Below are positions 1 to 10,755 of a stretch of 64,000 bases of DNA, piece after piece. This stretch comes from Ilex aquifolium. Its lineage: Eukaryota > Streptophyta > Magnoliopsida > Aquifoliales > Aquifoliaceae. Under the pieces are notes generated by a model. The model did not search any database and was not told where the DNA came from. It worked only from the letters and a program-made list of their open reading frames with translations. Both the position numbers and the translations under genes were made by a program. Where the stretch lies: assembly GCA_951799425.1 (NCBI GenBank), contig OX637402.1:31774492-31838491 (forward strand). Direction: 5' to 3'. Positions within the stretch are counted from its first letter, which is position 1; each line of letters starts with the position of its first letter.

Positions 1-825
1 TAATCCTGTCTTTTCTGCCAATCTTCACATTGACTAATACCGATTTAGCTTCAATAAATCAACAAAAAAATTGAAAGAAAATTGGCCTGTTGATGTGTAA
101 ATTTTGTCCTCTTTAAATAAAAATCTAATGAATATGGCACCAAATTTATAATAAAAACACCACTAAAGTGGTCAATAATCTAAAAGTTTACCTGAAGATG
201 GACTTAAATCTTTTTCAAATATTTTTCTTTTTATTTTAAATTTAAATGTAGAATCACTTATTATAAATTCATGTTTGTCTTGCACCAATATAAATATTTG
301 ATATATTATTGAGTAAAATTAAGAAAATAAAATGCCAGAGAAGAATATGGATCCAAGTTCGACCTCAATTTTTGTCCTCGTCCGATGATTCTTTTTATTT
401 TTTGGTATATTGTGTTTTGAATAGATAGTCACTTAAAAAATTAATTTACAGTTACAATTACTTTTTTTTTTTTTAATTTTTATGCACGAGAAATAATATA
501 TATTTAAATTAATCTAGATTTGGTGTAATTTTTTTATACTTATAGCTCACTAATTGGTTTTTCGAGTTGGGATCAGATATTCATATGATATTTCAACATT
601 CAACAGATTCAAAAAAAAACAAATGAACTTTGAATATTGAGGTAGAAGGCTAGGGGTTGAGGGAATAGACTAACGGCAAGGACTCATTCTCGCCCCCAAA
701 AGGCTACGAAAATTGCAAGATAAAAAAATTGGAAAATGGAAGGCGTACAATTGAAAATGTTAGAATAGTTGGCATCCACTGGTGGGAAGATATGGGCCTC
801 ATGACATGTTCTCACATATGAATAT
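1..825. other. AT-rich intergenic DNA
   Basis: No gene is supported here. Short reading frames lack plant-like codon use or recognisable domains. Positions about 170-345 resemble about 10430-10610, the 3' flank of P450-2, in the same orientation: both share the stretch around 'ttgcaccaatataaat' followed by 'agtaaaatt'. This may be a leftover of a segmental duplication of the P450 array. Confidence 0.5.
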
Positions 826-1095
826 ACTAGGGATAACCCGTGCCTGAAGGCACGGTGCAACTTAAACCAACTGATTAATTTGGAGATGTGATGAGTGAAG
901 ATCCTTGAGAGTAGTGGCGAAACCAAAAATATGATCTAGGGTGGACACACTTTAAGTATAACTAGGGATAACCCGTGCCTGAAGGCACGGTGCAACTTAA
1001 ACCAACTAATTAATTTGGAGATGTGATGAGTGAAGATCCTTGAGAGTAGTGGCGAAACCAAAAATATGATCTAGGGTGGACACACTTTAAGTATA
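826..1095. repeat. 135-bp tandem duplication of a Helitron 3' end
   Basis: 826-960 and 961-1095 are nearly identical, differing by about one base in the part compared (ctgattaatt versus ctaattaatt). Each copy carries the whole terminal hairpin and the CTAG end, so the element has two consecutive possible 3' ends. Confidence 0.9.
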
Positions 1096-3154
1096 ATAGA
1101 TAAAAATAATGTGATATATTTATATTTTTTATATTGGATTTGATACTTATAAATTCATTAAATATAAATGGGGTCTATTTGAAAAAAAATAATAAGAAAA
1201 CATCTATACATCAATGATCAATTATATAATTTATTTGACACAAATAAAAAAATATTCTATAATTTTTAATCTTATTACAAATTTCATTTTTTACTCATTT
1301 TTGACTATATATTCCATAATTTTTGAACCAAAGGAGGATTCAACAAATCATACCAATGCTCTAAGGAATCAATTTTAGTTTGCTAATTTTAAGAGATTTT
1401 GTATGAACTTTTTCTTTTTTGTTTTTTTGATCTAATACCCAACTTATTTGACTCAATTAATTTTGTTTTTCATAAATCATTATAGTGGGCTCAATTAATC
1501 CAAAAAAATATATAAAACAAAATATATTTTTTTTCATGGTGGCCCCAGACCCATCTTGCCCCTCCTCCCTTTGCCACTGCCAGAGATAGTGAAGAGTGAG
1601 AAGAGGAAGGTAAAATTCAATATGAATGGTTTTAAGAGAAATGTTGGTGGCTGTTGGATGAGTTTATTTGAGATCTTCGGATGGGTTTGTTGAAACCGCC
1701 ATACTTTATATTATAGATATTATAGATAAATCTATGAAATATGATAGAAATTGACTTAAAAAAATATTAATTTATATACATGTAATCAAAATCAAGTCAA
1801 ATTTAATACAAACTAAAAATGTAATTTATCAAAAAAATATCGCCAAAATATTTTCTATCAAAAAAAGATCTACAAATATTTTTTTAATTAGTACAAGTTA
1901 CTACAAAATTATTAATTTATAAGAATATATTAGCTTTGAGTTTTCTTAAGAGATAAAAAAAAATTAGTCTTGAACTTTTGATTCAAGATATGTGTAAGAC
2001 ATGTTAGTTTGAGATATTTAATTAATTAAATAAAATTAAAAATAATTATATTCAATATAAATGTGTTAAGCAGCACCCTTATTTTTTTAATCAAAATGTT
2101 ATCATTGTGTCTTATACAAATTCATGGCAAATTTGACCTATTTAATTATTATGTCAAAGAAAATCCTGTGTTCCAAGATCAACCATAATCGTTGACCGGT
2201 TGGAAGAAAAAAATATTAAGGTTAAAAATGTTAATTTCTTGACCGTTTGATAAATAAATTTGAGACCGTAAGACATGTTTTGAGATCAGTCGTAATCGTT
2301 GACCGGTTGGGGGGAAATATTAAGGAAAAAATTGGTAATTTCTTGACCGTTGGATGAGTGAATTTAAGACCGTATGATTGGCTTATTGAAGCCTCACTGT
2401 TTTATATTATAGATATATAATTGACTTAAAAAAATATTAATTTATATACATGTAATCAAAATCGAGTTAAATCTAATACAAACTAAAAATTTAATTTATC
2501 AAAAAACATATCGCCAAAATATTTTCTATCAAAAAATTATCTAGAAATATCATTTATAAAATATTATTTTTTTAATTAGTACAAGCTATTACAAAATTAT
2601 TAATTTATAAGAATATATTAGCGTCGAGTTTTCTTAAGAGATAAAAAAAATTAGTCTTGAACTTTTGATTCAAGATATGTGTAAGACATGTTAGTTTCAG
2701 ATAATTAATTAAATAAATAAAATTAAAATTAATTATATTCAATATAAATGTGTTAAGCAGTGCCATTGTTTTTTTTATCTTAAATTAATGAGTTTTTTTT
2801 AATCAAAATGTTATCATTGTGTCTTATAGAAATTCAAAATGTTACACTACACAGATGATATTAATGGCAAATTTGACCAATTTAATTATTATGTCAGATA
2901 AAATCTTGTGTTCCAAGATCAGTCATAATCGTTGATTGGTTGAGAGAGAAAATATTAAGGAAAAAAAATGTTAATTTCTTGACCGTTGGATGAATGAATT
3001 TAAGACCGTAAGATATGTTTAAGATCAGTCGTAATCGTTGACTTTTGGGGGGGAAAAATATTAAGGAAAAAAATTATAATTTCTTGACCATTGGATAAAT
3101 GAATTTGAGACCGTAGGATCGGCTTGTTGAAGCCGTCCTGTTTTATATTATAGA
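827..3154 (-). mobile_element. Helitron complex, non-autonomous, with repeated termini
   Basis: Read on the minus strand, the right edge (3154) starts TCTATAATATAAAAC after a host A. The left edge ends with the hairpin CGTGCCTTCAGGCACG, then GGTTATCCCTAG, followed by a host T. These are Helitron hallmarks: 5' TC, 3' hairpin plus CTRR, and insertion between A and T without target duplication. The interior is made of repeated units. The 3' terminal 135 bp occurs twice (826-960, 961-1095). Related 5' ends, each ending '...tattatagat' on the plus strand, occur at about 1715, 2413 and 3154. Units from about 1749 to 2412 and 2419 to 3154 are diverged copies of each other. No Rep/helicase reading frame is present. 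It could be one element with multiplied ends or several elements inserted next to one another. Confidence 0.7.
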
Positions 3155-3507
3155 TTGACATGTTTGGAGCTGGTTTAAATTTTTAATTTTTTTTTGTTTT
3201 CAGATAAAAAGAAGTCTGATCCGTTTAAACTTGGATTTATTGGACGGTTTTTCCTTTAATTTTTTGGACAAAAATAACTTTTATCAATACCAATGAAAAG
3301 TTGAAAATGAAACTTATCCAATGATTTTTAAGAAAAAACCGATTTTTTTTCGAAAAAACCGATTTTTTTTCAAAAAAACTTCAAACAGTTTCAAAAATAT
3401 TTTTAACTCTAACTTTTTTATTTCACTTTTTAAACCACTTTTGCACTTAAAAAAAACTCCAACTAGACTATAGTAACCATAAGGTTTTAGCATTTCAAGT
3501 TGAAGGG

Positions 3508-3876
3508 AAGAGAAGCGTTTATGCATAGGCGACCGCGATAAGAGAAGTATGTTTACACCAAATTTTCAGTTTTGTTCAATTGAGAGTGATAATCAGAACG
3601 TTATTAAACTGAGCTCAACTGAAGGGGTCCCTTCATGGGAAATTTGTGATTTTGTGGAAGACATTAGAGCTTATGTTAGACACCTAGATCTTAGGTTTTT
3701 TCACAAGCATAAAGCTCTCAACAGGGCAGCTCACTGAGTGGTAGCAGTTGTACTATCTGATTCTATTGTTCTGAATTGGGTCAGTTGTCCCCCGTTAGAG
3801 TTTAAGGATTTTCTTTCAACTTATTGTAACTAAAATTTTCCTACTTGAATGAAACTTACTATCAAAAAAAAAAAAA
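3508..3876 (+). mobile_element. 5'-truncated LINE fragment, RNase H-like region, with poly(A) and target duplication
   Basis: Frame 3549-3737, continued through a TGA at 3735-3737 to about 3830, reads like the C-terminal RNase H-like (RVT_3) region of plant LINE polyproteins: ESDNQNVIKL, SWEICDFVEDIRAY, then HKALNRAAH followed by VVAVVLSDS. The TGA falls where this family usually has Trp (AAHW), so it is probably TGG turned nonsense. The insert ends in a run of A and is flanked by the direct repeat aagttgaaggg (3497-3507 and 3877-3887). That is the signature of target-primed reverse transcription with 5' truncation. Not a functional gene. Confidence 0.75.
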
Positions 3877-3887
3877 AAGTTGAAGGG

Positions 3888-5130
3888 TGCCTCGCTCGTC
3901 GCAACTCCCTTCTCTAATGATGAAGCACCTCTTTTCCTCTATACCTATAACTATAAGCAAAAATTTTCAGTGGCCCCCTGAATATGGGCCAAGTTTAATG
4001 ACGAAAGTGTGCCATGTATCAACCCATAGTACAGCCCAGCTCCATATTATACCCTCCTGTTCTGTTCAACAAACAACATTTCACAGTTAAGACTGTTAAT
4101 CAAACTGAGCTACTCTAGCTTGACTCGGATTCGGTTTGTTCAACTTCGGTTCGTTTTCTATACGAGTCCAAACTTGAACAAGTTTTTAGACTCGTTTAGA
4201 AAATAAGTCCTACAAGCTCGACTCAAACTTAACAGACTCGACTCGTTTATGTGCAAATACTCGAGCTCGACTTGTTTTTGGCTCGTTCAGGCTCGGCTCG
4301 TTCCACACTTTTTTTTTCTTTTTTGTGTTTATAAAATATGTGAATATATATTTTTTGTGAGGTTTGGGGATAAATGCTGATATACATACGCTACAAATTT
4401 TAGAGTAAAATAGTAGAAGAGGTGCAAATTTCGTCCATAGTACCAAAATTACTCGTGCCTGAAAGTACGATAGAACATAAAATTCGAGCGCTAAAAAAAT
4501 TGATTCTACTATATTAAATAACAATTTTTCTTTCTTTCATTTTTTTCATTACATCATCTAAAATTTATTTTTACCCATTATTTTCTTAAAAATATTGACA
4601 AAATTTTCTCAAAATACGTAATCCAACAAAATTTATTTAACAAGTGTATACTGTTGTGTATGGATAATGTCTGAAATAAAAATTATGTTAAACTACAAAT
4701 TAAACAAATATTAAATAATTAAACATGTGATAGAAATTGGTAATGTCTTTTTTTTGGGGGGGGGGGGGGGAGGGGAATATGTTAGTAATAAAAATTCAAG
4801 TTATTAAGTGTTTTATTATATAAATTTTTATTTATCTTAGTCTATGGTTTTGTAATATCTTGGTTAGAAAATGGTTTTGTAAAATCATTCTATTTAATTT
4901 TTTGAAAAAATAAAGGTTAATAAAAAAAATTATAAAATAGATACAATTTAATTCATTTTCTATTTTAAAAATAATTATAAATTTTAGTAGAACTCACTTT
5001 ATTAACTTATTAATAAACAATTACACCACGTGACACTATACCACCAATATTTTTTCCCGGTGCTGAGGTGAGTTGGTGGCCATGAATGTCATGTACTAAA
5101 AATAGGGCAATTGTGGTCAAAGACAATTAC
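3888..5130. other. Intergenic DNA with degenerate repeats
   Basis: About 4090-4300 is a dispersed repeat rich in 'gactcg' and 'ggctcg' motifs; a related block lies at 51197-51490. About 4437-4640 resembles the 3' end of the Helitron at 15681 ('cgtgcctgaaagtacga ... aaattcgagcgctaa') but lacks a clean CTAG end. A run of about 16 G lies at 4754-4770. No gene is seen. Confidence 0.5.
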
Positions 5131-5412
5131 GGATTGGAAATTTAGTACACAATTGCAGTCGTCTTACGATCACCTAAAAAAAAAAACGAAACTCTTGTTT
5201 GACTAAGAAGCAAGAGCCATTAGTCTTCCTGTCGTGTGGGATAAGTAAGAGTACTGAATGGTCACACGGATTGGAAATTACTGGAAATATAGTACACAAT
5301 AGCGGTCGTCTTACGATCACCGAAAAAAAAACAAAGCAAGTTTGCTTGACCAAGAATCAAGAACCACTTGTCTGGATGTCGTGTGGGATAAGTAAGAGTA
5401 CTGAATGCTCGA
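5131..5412. repeat. Diverged tandem duplication, about 140 bp period
   Basis: The block starting 'ggattggaaat' at about 5131 and holding 'gtcgtcttacgatcacc' and 'gtcgtgtgggataagtaag' is repeated from about 5269 with small indels. The frame 5199-5435 runs through both copies but resembles no protein I know. Confidence 0.75.
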
Positions 5413-5590
5413 TGGTGATGTTCTTTGTAAATTAGATCCGACTTAGTTTCACATCCACCAATCATATTACTTGCTCAAAAGACTCTTGAAACTGTTCCCA
5501 CTCCTGTCAAATTGTTGTCGCGGCTATGTGGAGTTTCTTGATTAATTTTTTAATAGGAGAGTTTCTTGATTAATACAATTTTATGAAGCA

Positions 5591-6392
5591 CGGAAATACA
5601 ATCAGGTCTTCTGAAATTTGTCACTTAATTATTCAGATCCCTTGACATTTAAAATATTATACACAGATCTTCTGAAGTTTATACGCACATAACACTTAGA
5701 CCCCTGTCGTCAATGTCCGTTAATATATCTGTTAATAAATTACACTCAAATCCCCAAAATTTGTAAACTTGTAATACTTAGACCCCTCAAATTTATAACA
5801 AATATTTTAAATTTTATAATCAAAATTCATATTCTATTATGACATTTATTAAAATAAAATCAAAAATAAAAATCTAATTTTTTCTTAAAAAATTATAGTT
5901 AGTATACAATTATACTATCTATTGGAATTTAATTTGTTAAATTATCCCCAATAAAAACTAGAAGATATTGTGTCAATTACAGTCTAACCGGCCCCTTATT
6001 TAATTTTTTAGTTTTATTTTAATAGATAGTATAATTGTATATTAATTATGATTGAAAAAATTAGATTTTTATTTTTTATTTTATTTCAATAAATGATACA
6101 ATTGAATATGAATTTTGGTTGAAAATTTTAAAATATTTGATATTCTATTTTTGATTTGAGTATTTTTTGTCTAAGTATAACATTTTAATCTTAAGGGGTC
6201 TAAATATTATACTTTTATAAACTTCAGAGGATCTAAGTGTAATTTACTAATGGATATACTAACAGACATTGAGGGCAGGGGTCAAATGTTACACGCGTAC
6301 AAACTTCAGGGGATTTGTGTGTAATATTTTAAATGTCAGGGAGTTTAAGTGATTAAGTGACAAAATTTAAGGGGTCTGAGTGTAATTCTCCC
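5591..6392. mobile_element. Long palindromic inverted-repeat element upstream of P450-1
   Basis: About 5591-5935 is the imperfect reverse complement of about 6000-6392, including matched 'gtcacttaa', 'gacatttaaaatatta' and 'aattacact' stretches. A centre of about 65 bp separates the arms, so almost the whole element can fold on itself. The ends (ggagaattacactcagacccc type) resemble foldback or Mutator-like MITEs. I could not find a convincing target duplication. Its right end is only about 36 bp from the likely TATA box of P450-1. Confidence 0.65.
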
Positions 6393-6427
6393 TATTTATT
6401 TTTTTTTTATCAACTCATTCAACTACA

Positions 6428-6433
6428 TATAAA
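6428..6433 (+). promoter_or_regulatory. Probable TATA box of P450-1
   Basis: TATAAA sits 46 bp before the chosen ATG at 6479. This implies a very short 5' leader, so the assignment is tentative. Confidence 0.45.
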
Positions 6434-6478
6434 GTGCCCAAGCAGCTAGGTTTCCCTTTTGAATGTGCCAAAGGTGCA

Positions 6479-8439
6479 ATGGATTTCTTACTTGCACACT
6501 TTAACACGGCCATGACTGGAATCATTGCTTTAGTGTTTGTTCTCTACTACTTAATGTGGAGGTCTAAAACTGGTAAGACTTCAGCCGGTAAAAGGACATC
6601 AGCACCTGAAGCTGGTGGTGCATGGCCCATTATTGGTCACCTCCACCTCTTTGGAGGGTCTCAGCTTCCTCACATTACCTTCGGATCCATGGCTGACAAG
6701 TACGGGCCAGTCTTCACCATCCGGGTAGGCGTCCACCGAGTCTTGATGGTTAGTAGTTGGGAGATTGCTAAGGAATTGTTCACCACCCACGATTTGTTTA
6801 TATCATCGCGTCCCATATATGTGTCAGCTAAACACATGGGTTACAATTCTGCCATGTTTGGGTTCTCTCCTTATGGTGCATATTGGCGTCAAATCCGCAA
6901 GATAATCTCCATGGAAATACTCTCAAATCGCCGGCTCGAACTGCTCAAGCATATTCGTATCTCTGAAACAGAGACCTCCATAAAAGAACTTTACAAGCTT
7001 TGGAAAGAGAAGAAAGACAGCTCAGGCCATGTTTTGATCGAGATGAAGCAATGGTTTGGGGATTTGACCCTCAACGTCATCCTTAGAATGGTTGCTGGAA
7101 AGCGGTTTTGTGGTACAACTTCTGCCGATGATGAAGAGGCGGCAAGACGATGCCAGAAGGTGATGAGGGATTTCTTTCATTATCTCGGTCTCTATGCCGT
7201 GGGTGACTACCTTCCGTTGCTGGGGTGGTTGGATTTGGGTGGATATGAGAAGGCCATGAAAGAAACTGGAAAAGAAATGGACAGTATTTTTGAAGAATGG
7301 TTGGAGGAGCATCGGAGGAAGAGAGATACAGGGAAGTCTATAAGCGAACAAAACTTCATGGACGTGATGCTGTTGAATACTGAAGGAGTAGACCTTGCTG
7401 GCTTTGATGCTGGTACTATAGTCAAAGCTACATGTATGGTAAGTATTCACACTGAAAAGAAAAATCTTAATTGCTTCATTTTAGGAGTATCTAATCTGAT
7501 TTTGTTAGAATAAATGGTTTATATTCAATATATGGAGAGATACCAGATTCGAGACAATTGTCAGGATTTACCTTAATTAAGATTGTAATCTATATATATT
7601 AAGTTGTAACCCTGTTTTAATGTGGAATAAAAACAAGATAGTCGCTGTCTCTCTCTCTTGTGGAAGTAGGTAAATTACTGAATCATGCAAAAATTTTATG
7701 TTCATCTTCTAATTTTTTTTGTTTCTTTGATTGTTCATGGCACACAAATCACAACTGATTTATCTCTTCCGAACAATATGCACCATGAAGTCGAATTTAC
7801 TGTCTTTGCAAATTGCAGATGTTGATTGCTGGAGGCAACGACACCATTACGGTTATGCTGATATGGGTACTCTCACTACTAATGAATAACCGCAACGTGT
7901 TGCGAAAGGCTCAGGAAGAACTGGACACCTTCGTTGGCAAGGAGAGACAAGTGAATGAATCAGACATTAGCAATCTTGTCTACCTACATGCCATCGTTAA
8001 AGAGACATTAAGGCTATACCCTGCAGGTCCACTAGCAGGACCTAGAGAATTTGCGGAAGACTGCACCGTGGGTGGTTTCCATGTGCCAAAAGGCACAAGG
8101 CTAACATTGAACCTATGGAAGCTCCATCGGGACCCAAGTGTATGGTCCGACCCATCGGATTTCCGGCCAGAGAGGTTCCTCACCACCCACAAAGATTTTG
8201 ATGCTAAGGGTCAGGATTTTGCATTGATGCCGTTCGGTGCGGGTAGAAGGATTTGCCCCGGGATAAATTTTGGTCTTCAAATGGTACATCTAGTCCTGGC
8301 TCGTTTGCTGCATGGGTTTGAGCTTTCTACCCAAGCCGATGCACCAGTGGATATGACTGAGACTGCTGGAATGACAAACATGAAAGCCACCCCACTTGAA
8401 GTTCTGGTGTTGCCGCGCCTGTCGGCTACGCTTTACTGA
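6479..8439 (+). CDS. Cytochrome P450, CYP82 family (P450-1)
   Basis: Two exons, 6479-7438 and 7819-8439, with GT-AG splice sites and a phase-0 intron of 380 bp, giving 526 residues, normal for CYP82. The ATG at 6479 is preferred because the frame upstream has no ATG and the protein then starts with a typical ER signal anchor (about residues 3-27). Visible motifs: hinge PEAGGAWP (43-50); I-helix GGNDTI (325-330), where Ile replaces the usual Thr/Ser after the oxygen-handling Thr329; K-helix ETLR (382-385); PERF (437-440); haem loop [10 protein letters not shown] with Cys466. CYP82 enzymes are microsomal haem-thiolate monooxygenases using NADPH from P450 reductase, mostly in specialised metabolism (flavonoids, coumarins, alkaloids, homoterpenes). 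Similarity looks closest to CYP82D. The substrate cannot be read from sequence. It is convergent with P450-2, and the most diverged of the four from -2 and -3. Confidence 0.93.
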
Positions 8440-10755
8440 TCAACTGAGGGAGATGATGTCTATTATGAATAATAATGTTCATCTTGATATGGTGAAGGTT
8501 GTTGCATCTTTGTCTTTGTAAAATATTATGTGGAATATTGAGTACAATTCTTTTTGTACTCTTGGTTTTACTTTACAATAACATTTTTGGATCATTATTA
8601 TGGTGAACGCAAGTTATTAATCAAATTACATAAATTATTTGTGTATTGTGTAATTATTTTTTTTACTTTATTATGAATGTAGGGATCAAAGATATTGACC
8701 AGTTGCCTACTTAAACGGGTAGCTCTCTAGCACACGCAATCTAAATTAAGAATCAAAAGGAGCAATAAAAATAGTTGCTACTGCACTGGCCCACTGAAGA
8801 GGTTTAGGTTTAGGTTTAGGTTGATGGTATAAGGAATTTGTTATAAATCTGATAAGTTTCGAACAAATAGTTTAAAATATTCTTAATTTGTTATTCATGT
8901 GGGTGAGCACATGAGACGTTTCGTCTAAAAATCTAACGACTACTGATTTAAAGGCTTAACTACTAAAATTTTAGAGTTTAAGGACTCGATCAATTGATAC
9001 AAAAATTAGTTCAAAGACTTAATTGCTAAATTTTAAGAGTTTAGGTACTCAATTGATATGAAAATTAGTTCAAGAGGTCAATTGACGTGAAATTTAGTTT
9101 AATGATTGAATTGACACAAAAGTCATAGTATAAGAATTATTTGAATAATTTACTCAAATATATATATTGCAAGCGTAAAAGCAATAGTTAATAGTTGAAC
9201 CGCACAAAACCAATCCCTCTAATAAAATTTAGCAAATAGAAGCTAAAGAATGTGAAGGAGCAAAACCAATCCCTCCTCATCTTTCTCTTCTCTCTCCTCC
9301 CTCAAAACTCCCAAGCCCACATTTTCATTGGCAGCTAAATTGAAAAAAAAAAAATAGTAAAGAATCATAGAATGAGAACAATTCAGTGCACCGAAGTCAT
9401 TTTGAGTCTACAATTGAAAATAATCAGAAAAAAATAATAATAATACAACCAACTAACAATGACAATGAAAAATTGACTCAAGCATATCTCCCAGCATGAC
9501 TAATAAAACTTAGGAAATATGATTTGTATTTTACTTGATGGTGTGATTTACGCAGTTGTGTAGTAGAGTTCGGGGCTTAAAAGGGAGAAATGGATTAGAT
9601 ATTCGTAAGGAACGTTAATAGAGTTCACTAGAATACTCAGTCAGAGCTACTAGGCTATCGATGGTTAAATAACTGACATAAGAATAATTACAGAGAATGA
9701 AAATCAACAGACAATGGGTTTATAGCGGTTCACCAGCTTGGAAACTTGGCTAATCCAATTTAATGGAGTTTTTTGCTCCTGGGAGAGTTTTTTATTACTT
9801 GGGGAAGACGATTACAATGCTCTTAAGAGTCAATTTATAGATATTCAATCCTTTACAAAGCGAGGGATCGATCCCTATTTATAGTGTGTATGAGCTTCAC
9901 GTAATCAGCATGATCCCTACGTAGCTATCATAATCCTTGCGTAAGAGTCAAGATCCTTACGTAATAGTCGGAATCCTTGTATAATCAACGTGATCTTCTT
10001 GGGGTTTAGAGGCTACATTCCCTGTGCGTGACGTGGTCTTCTGAAAAGTGTGAGTCGTTGTCACAGTGTGTACGAGGGTCACGTTGATGATTATTCCCGA
10101 TCTGCGGCTATAAGGTGGAAGACTTGAACTGGGAGATGCCGCAAATCGTACCGCCATCAAATCCCCTTTTGTCATTTAATGCCAACACACGAAAATCAAA
10201 CACACTATCAATTACATCAAGCTTGTCCTAATAGAAACAACATTCACCGAAAATCTATGACATGTACAGTTAATGGTTAATTTAGAACCTTAACCCTAGG
10301 TTCTGTGCAATTACAATGAGAAAAAGAGGCTGAGTTAATATCAGTCTTTGGATCAAATTTAGAGTAATATACAACTATTTGAACTGCAAAAAATAAAAAT
10401 TTTCATATATTTTTATATCTTTTTAAATTTAAAATAATTTATACTTTATTATATAGATTCACTTAGATCCTTTTCATATAATTTTTCTGTTTATTTTACA
10501 TTAAAATGTAAAACAATGATCATAAATTCAATTTGGCATTGCACCAATATAAATGAGTAATATAGTAAAATTGGGAAAATATATACCGGAAAGAAAGATG
10601 TGATCACCAAAGACATCTAATCACAAATCTCTTTTGTTACCTTTGGAAACTAACTTCATTTATTTTTTGGACTGCAGCATTAATACAGTTCATTACACAA
10701 CATGAGTATGATAGAAAAGGAGACTTAATGCTAATACACATCTTTCTACTTTTAT
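8440..10755. other. Intergenic region between convergent P450-1 and P450-2
   Basis: Holds the 3' flanks of both genes and otherwise AT-rich DNA. About 9540-10170 contains a 'gggtttatagcggttcacc' type segment also seen in spirit near 37660, probably transposon-derived. No gene is supported. Confidence 0.5.

Noticed and set aside
6434-6478. Upstream extension of P450-1 and similar extensions of other genes
   Set aside because: They rely on GTG or TTG starts, which plants hardly use; the first in-frame ATG gives the expected N-terminus.
8801-8821. Three TTTAGG units resembling a telomere repeat
   Set aside because: Plant telomeres are TTTAGGG; three hexamers in ordinary intergenic DNA are within chance.
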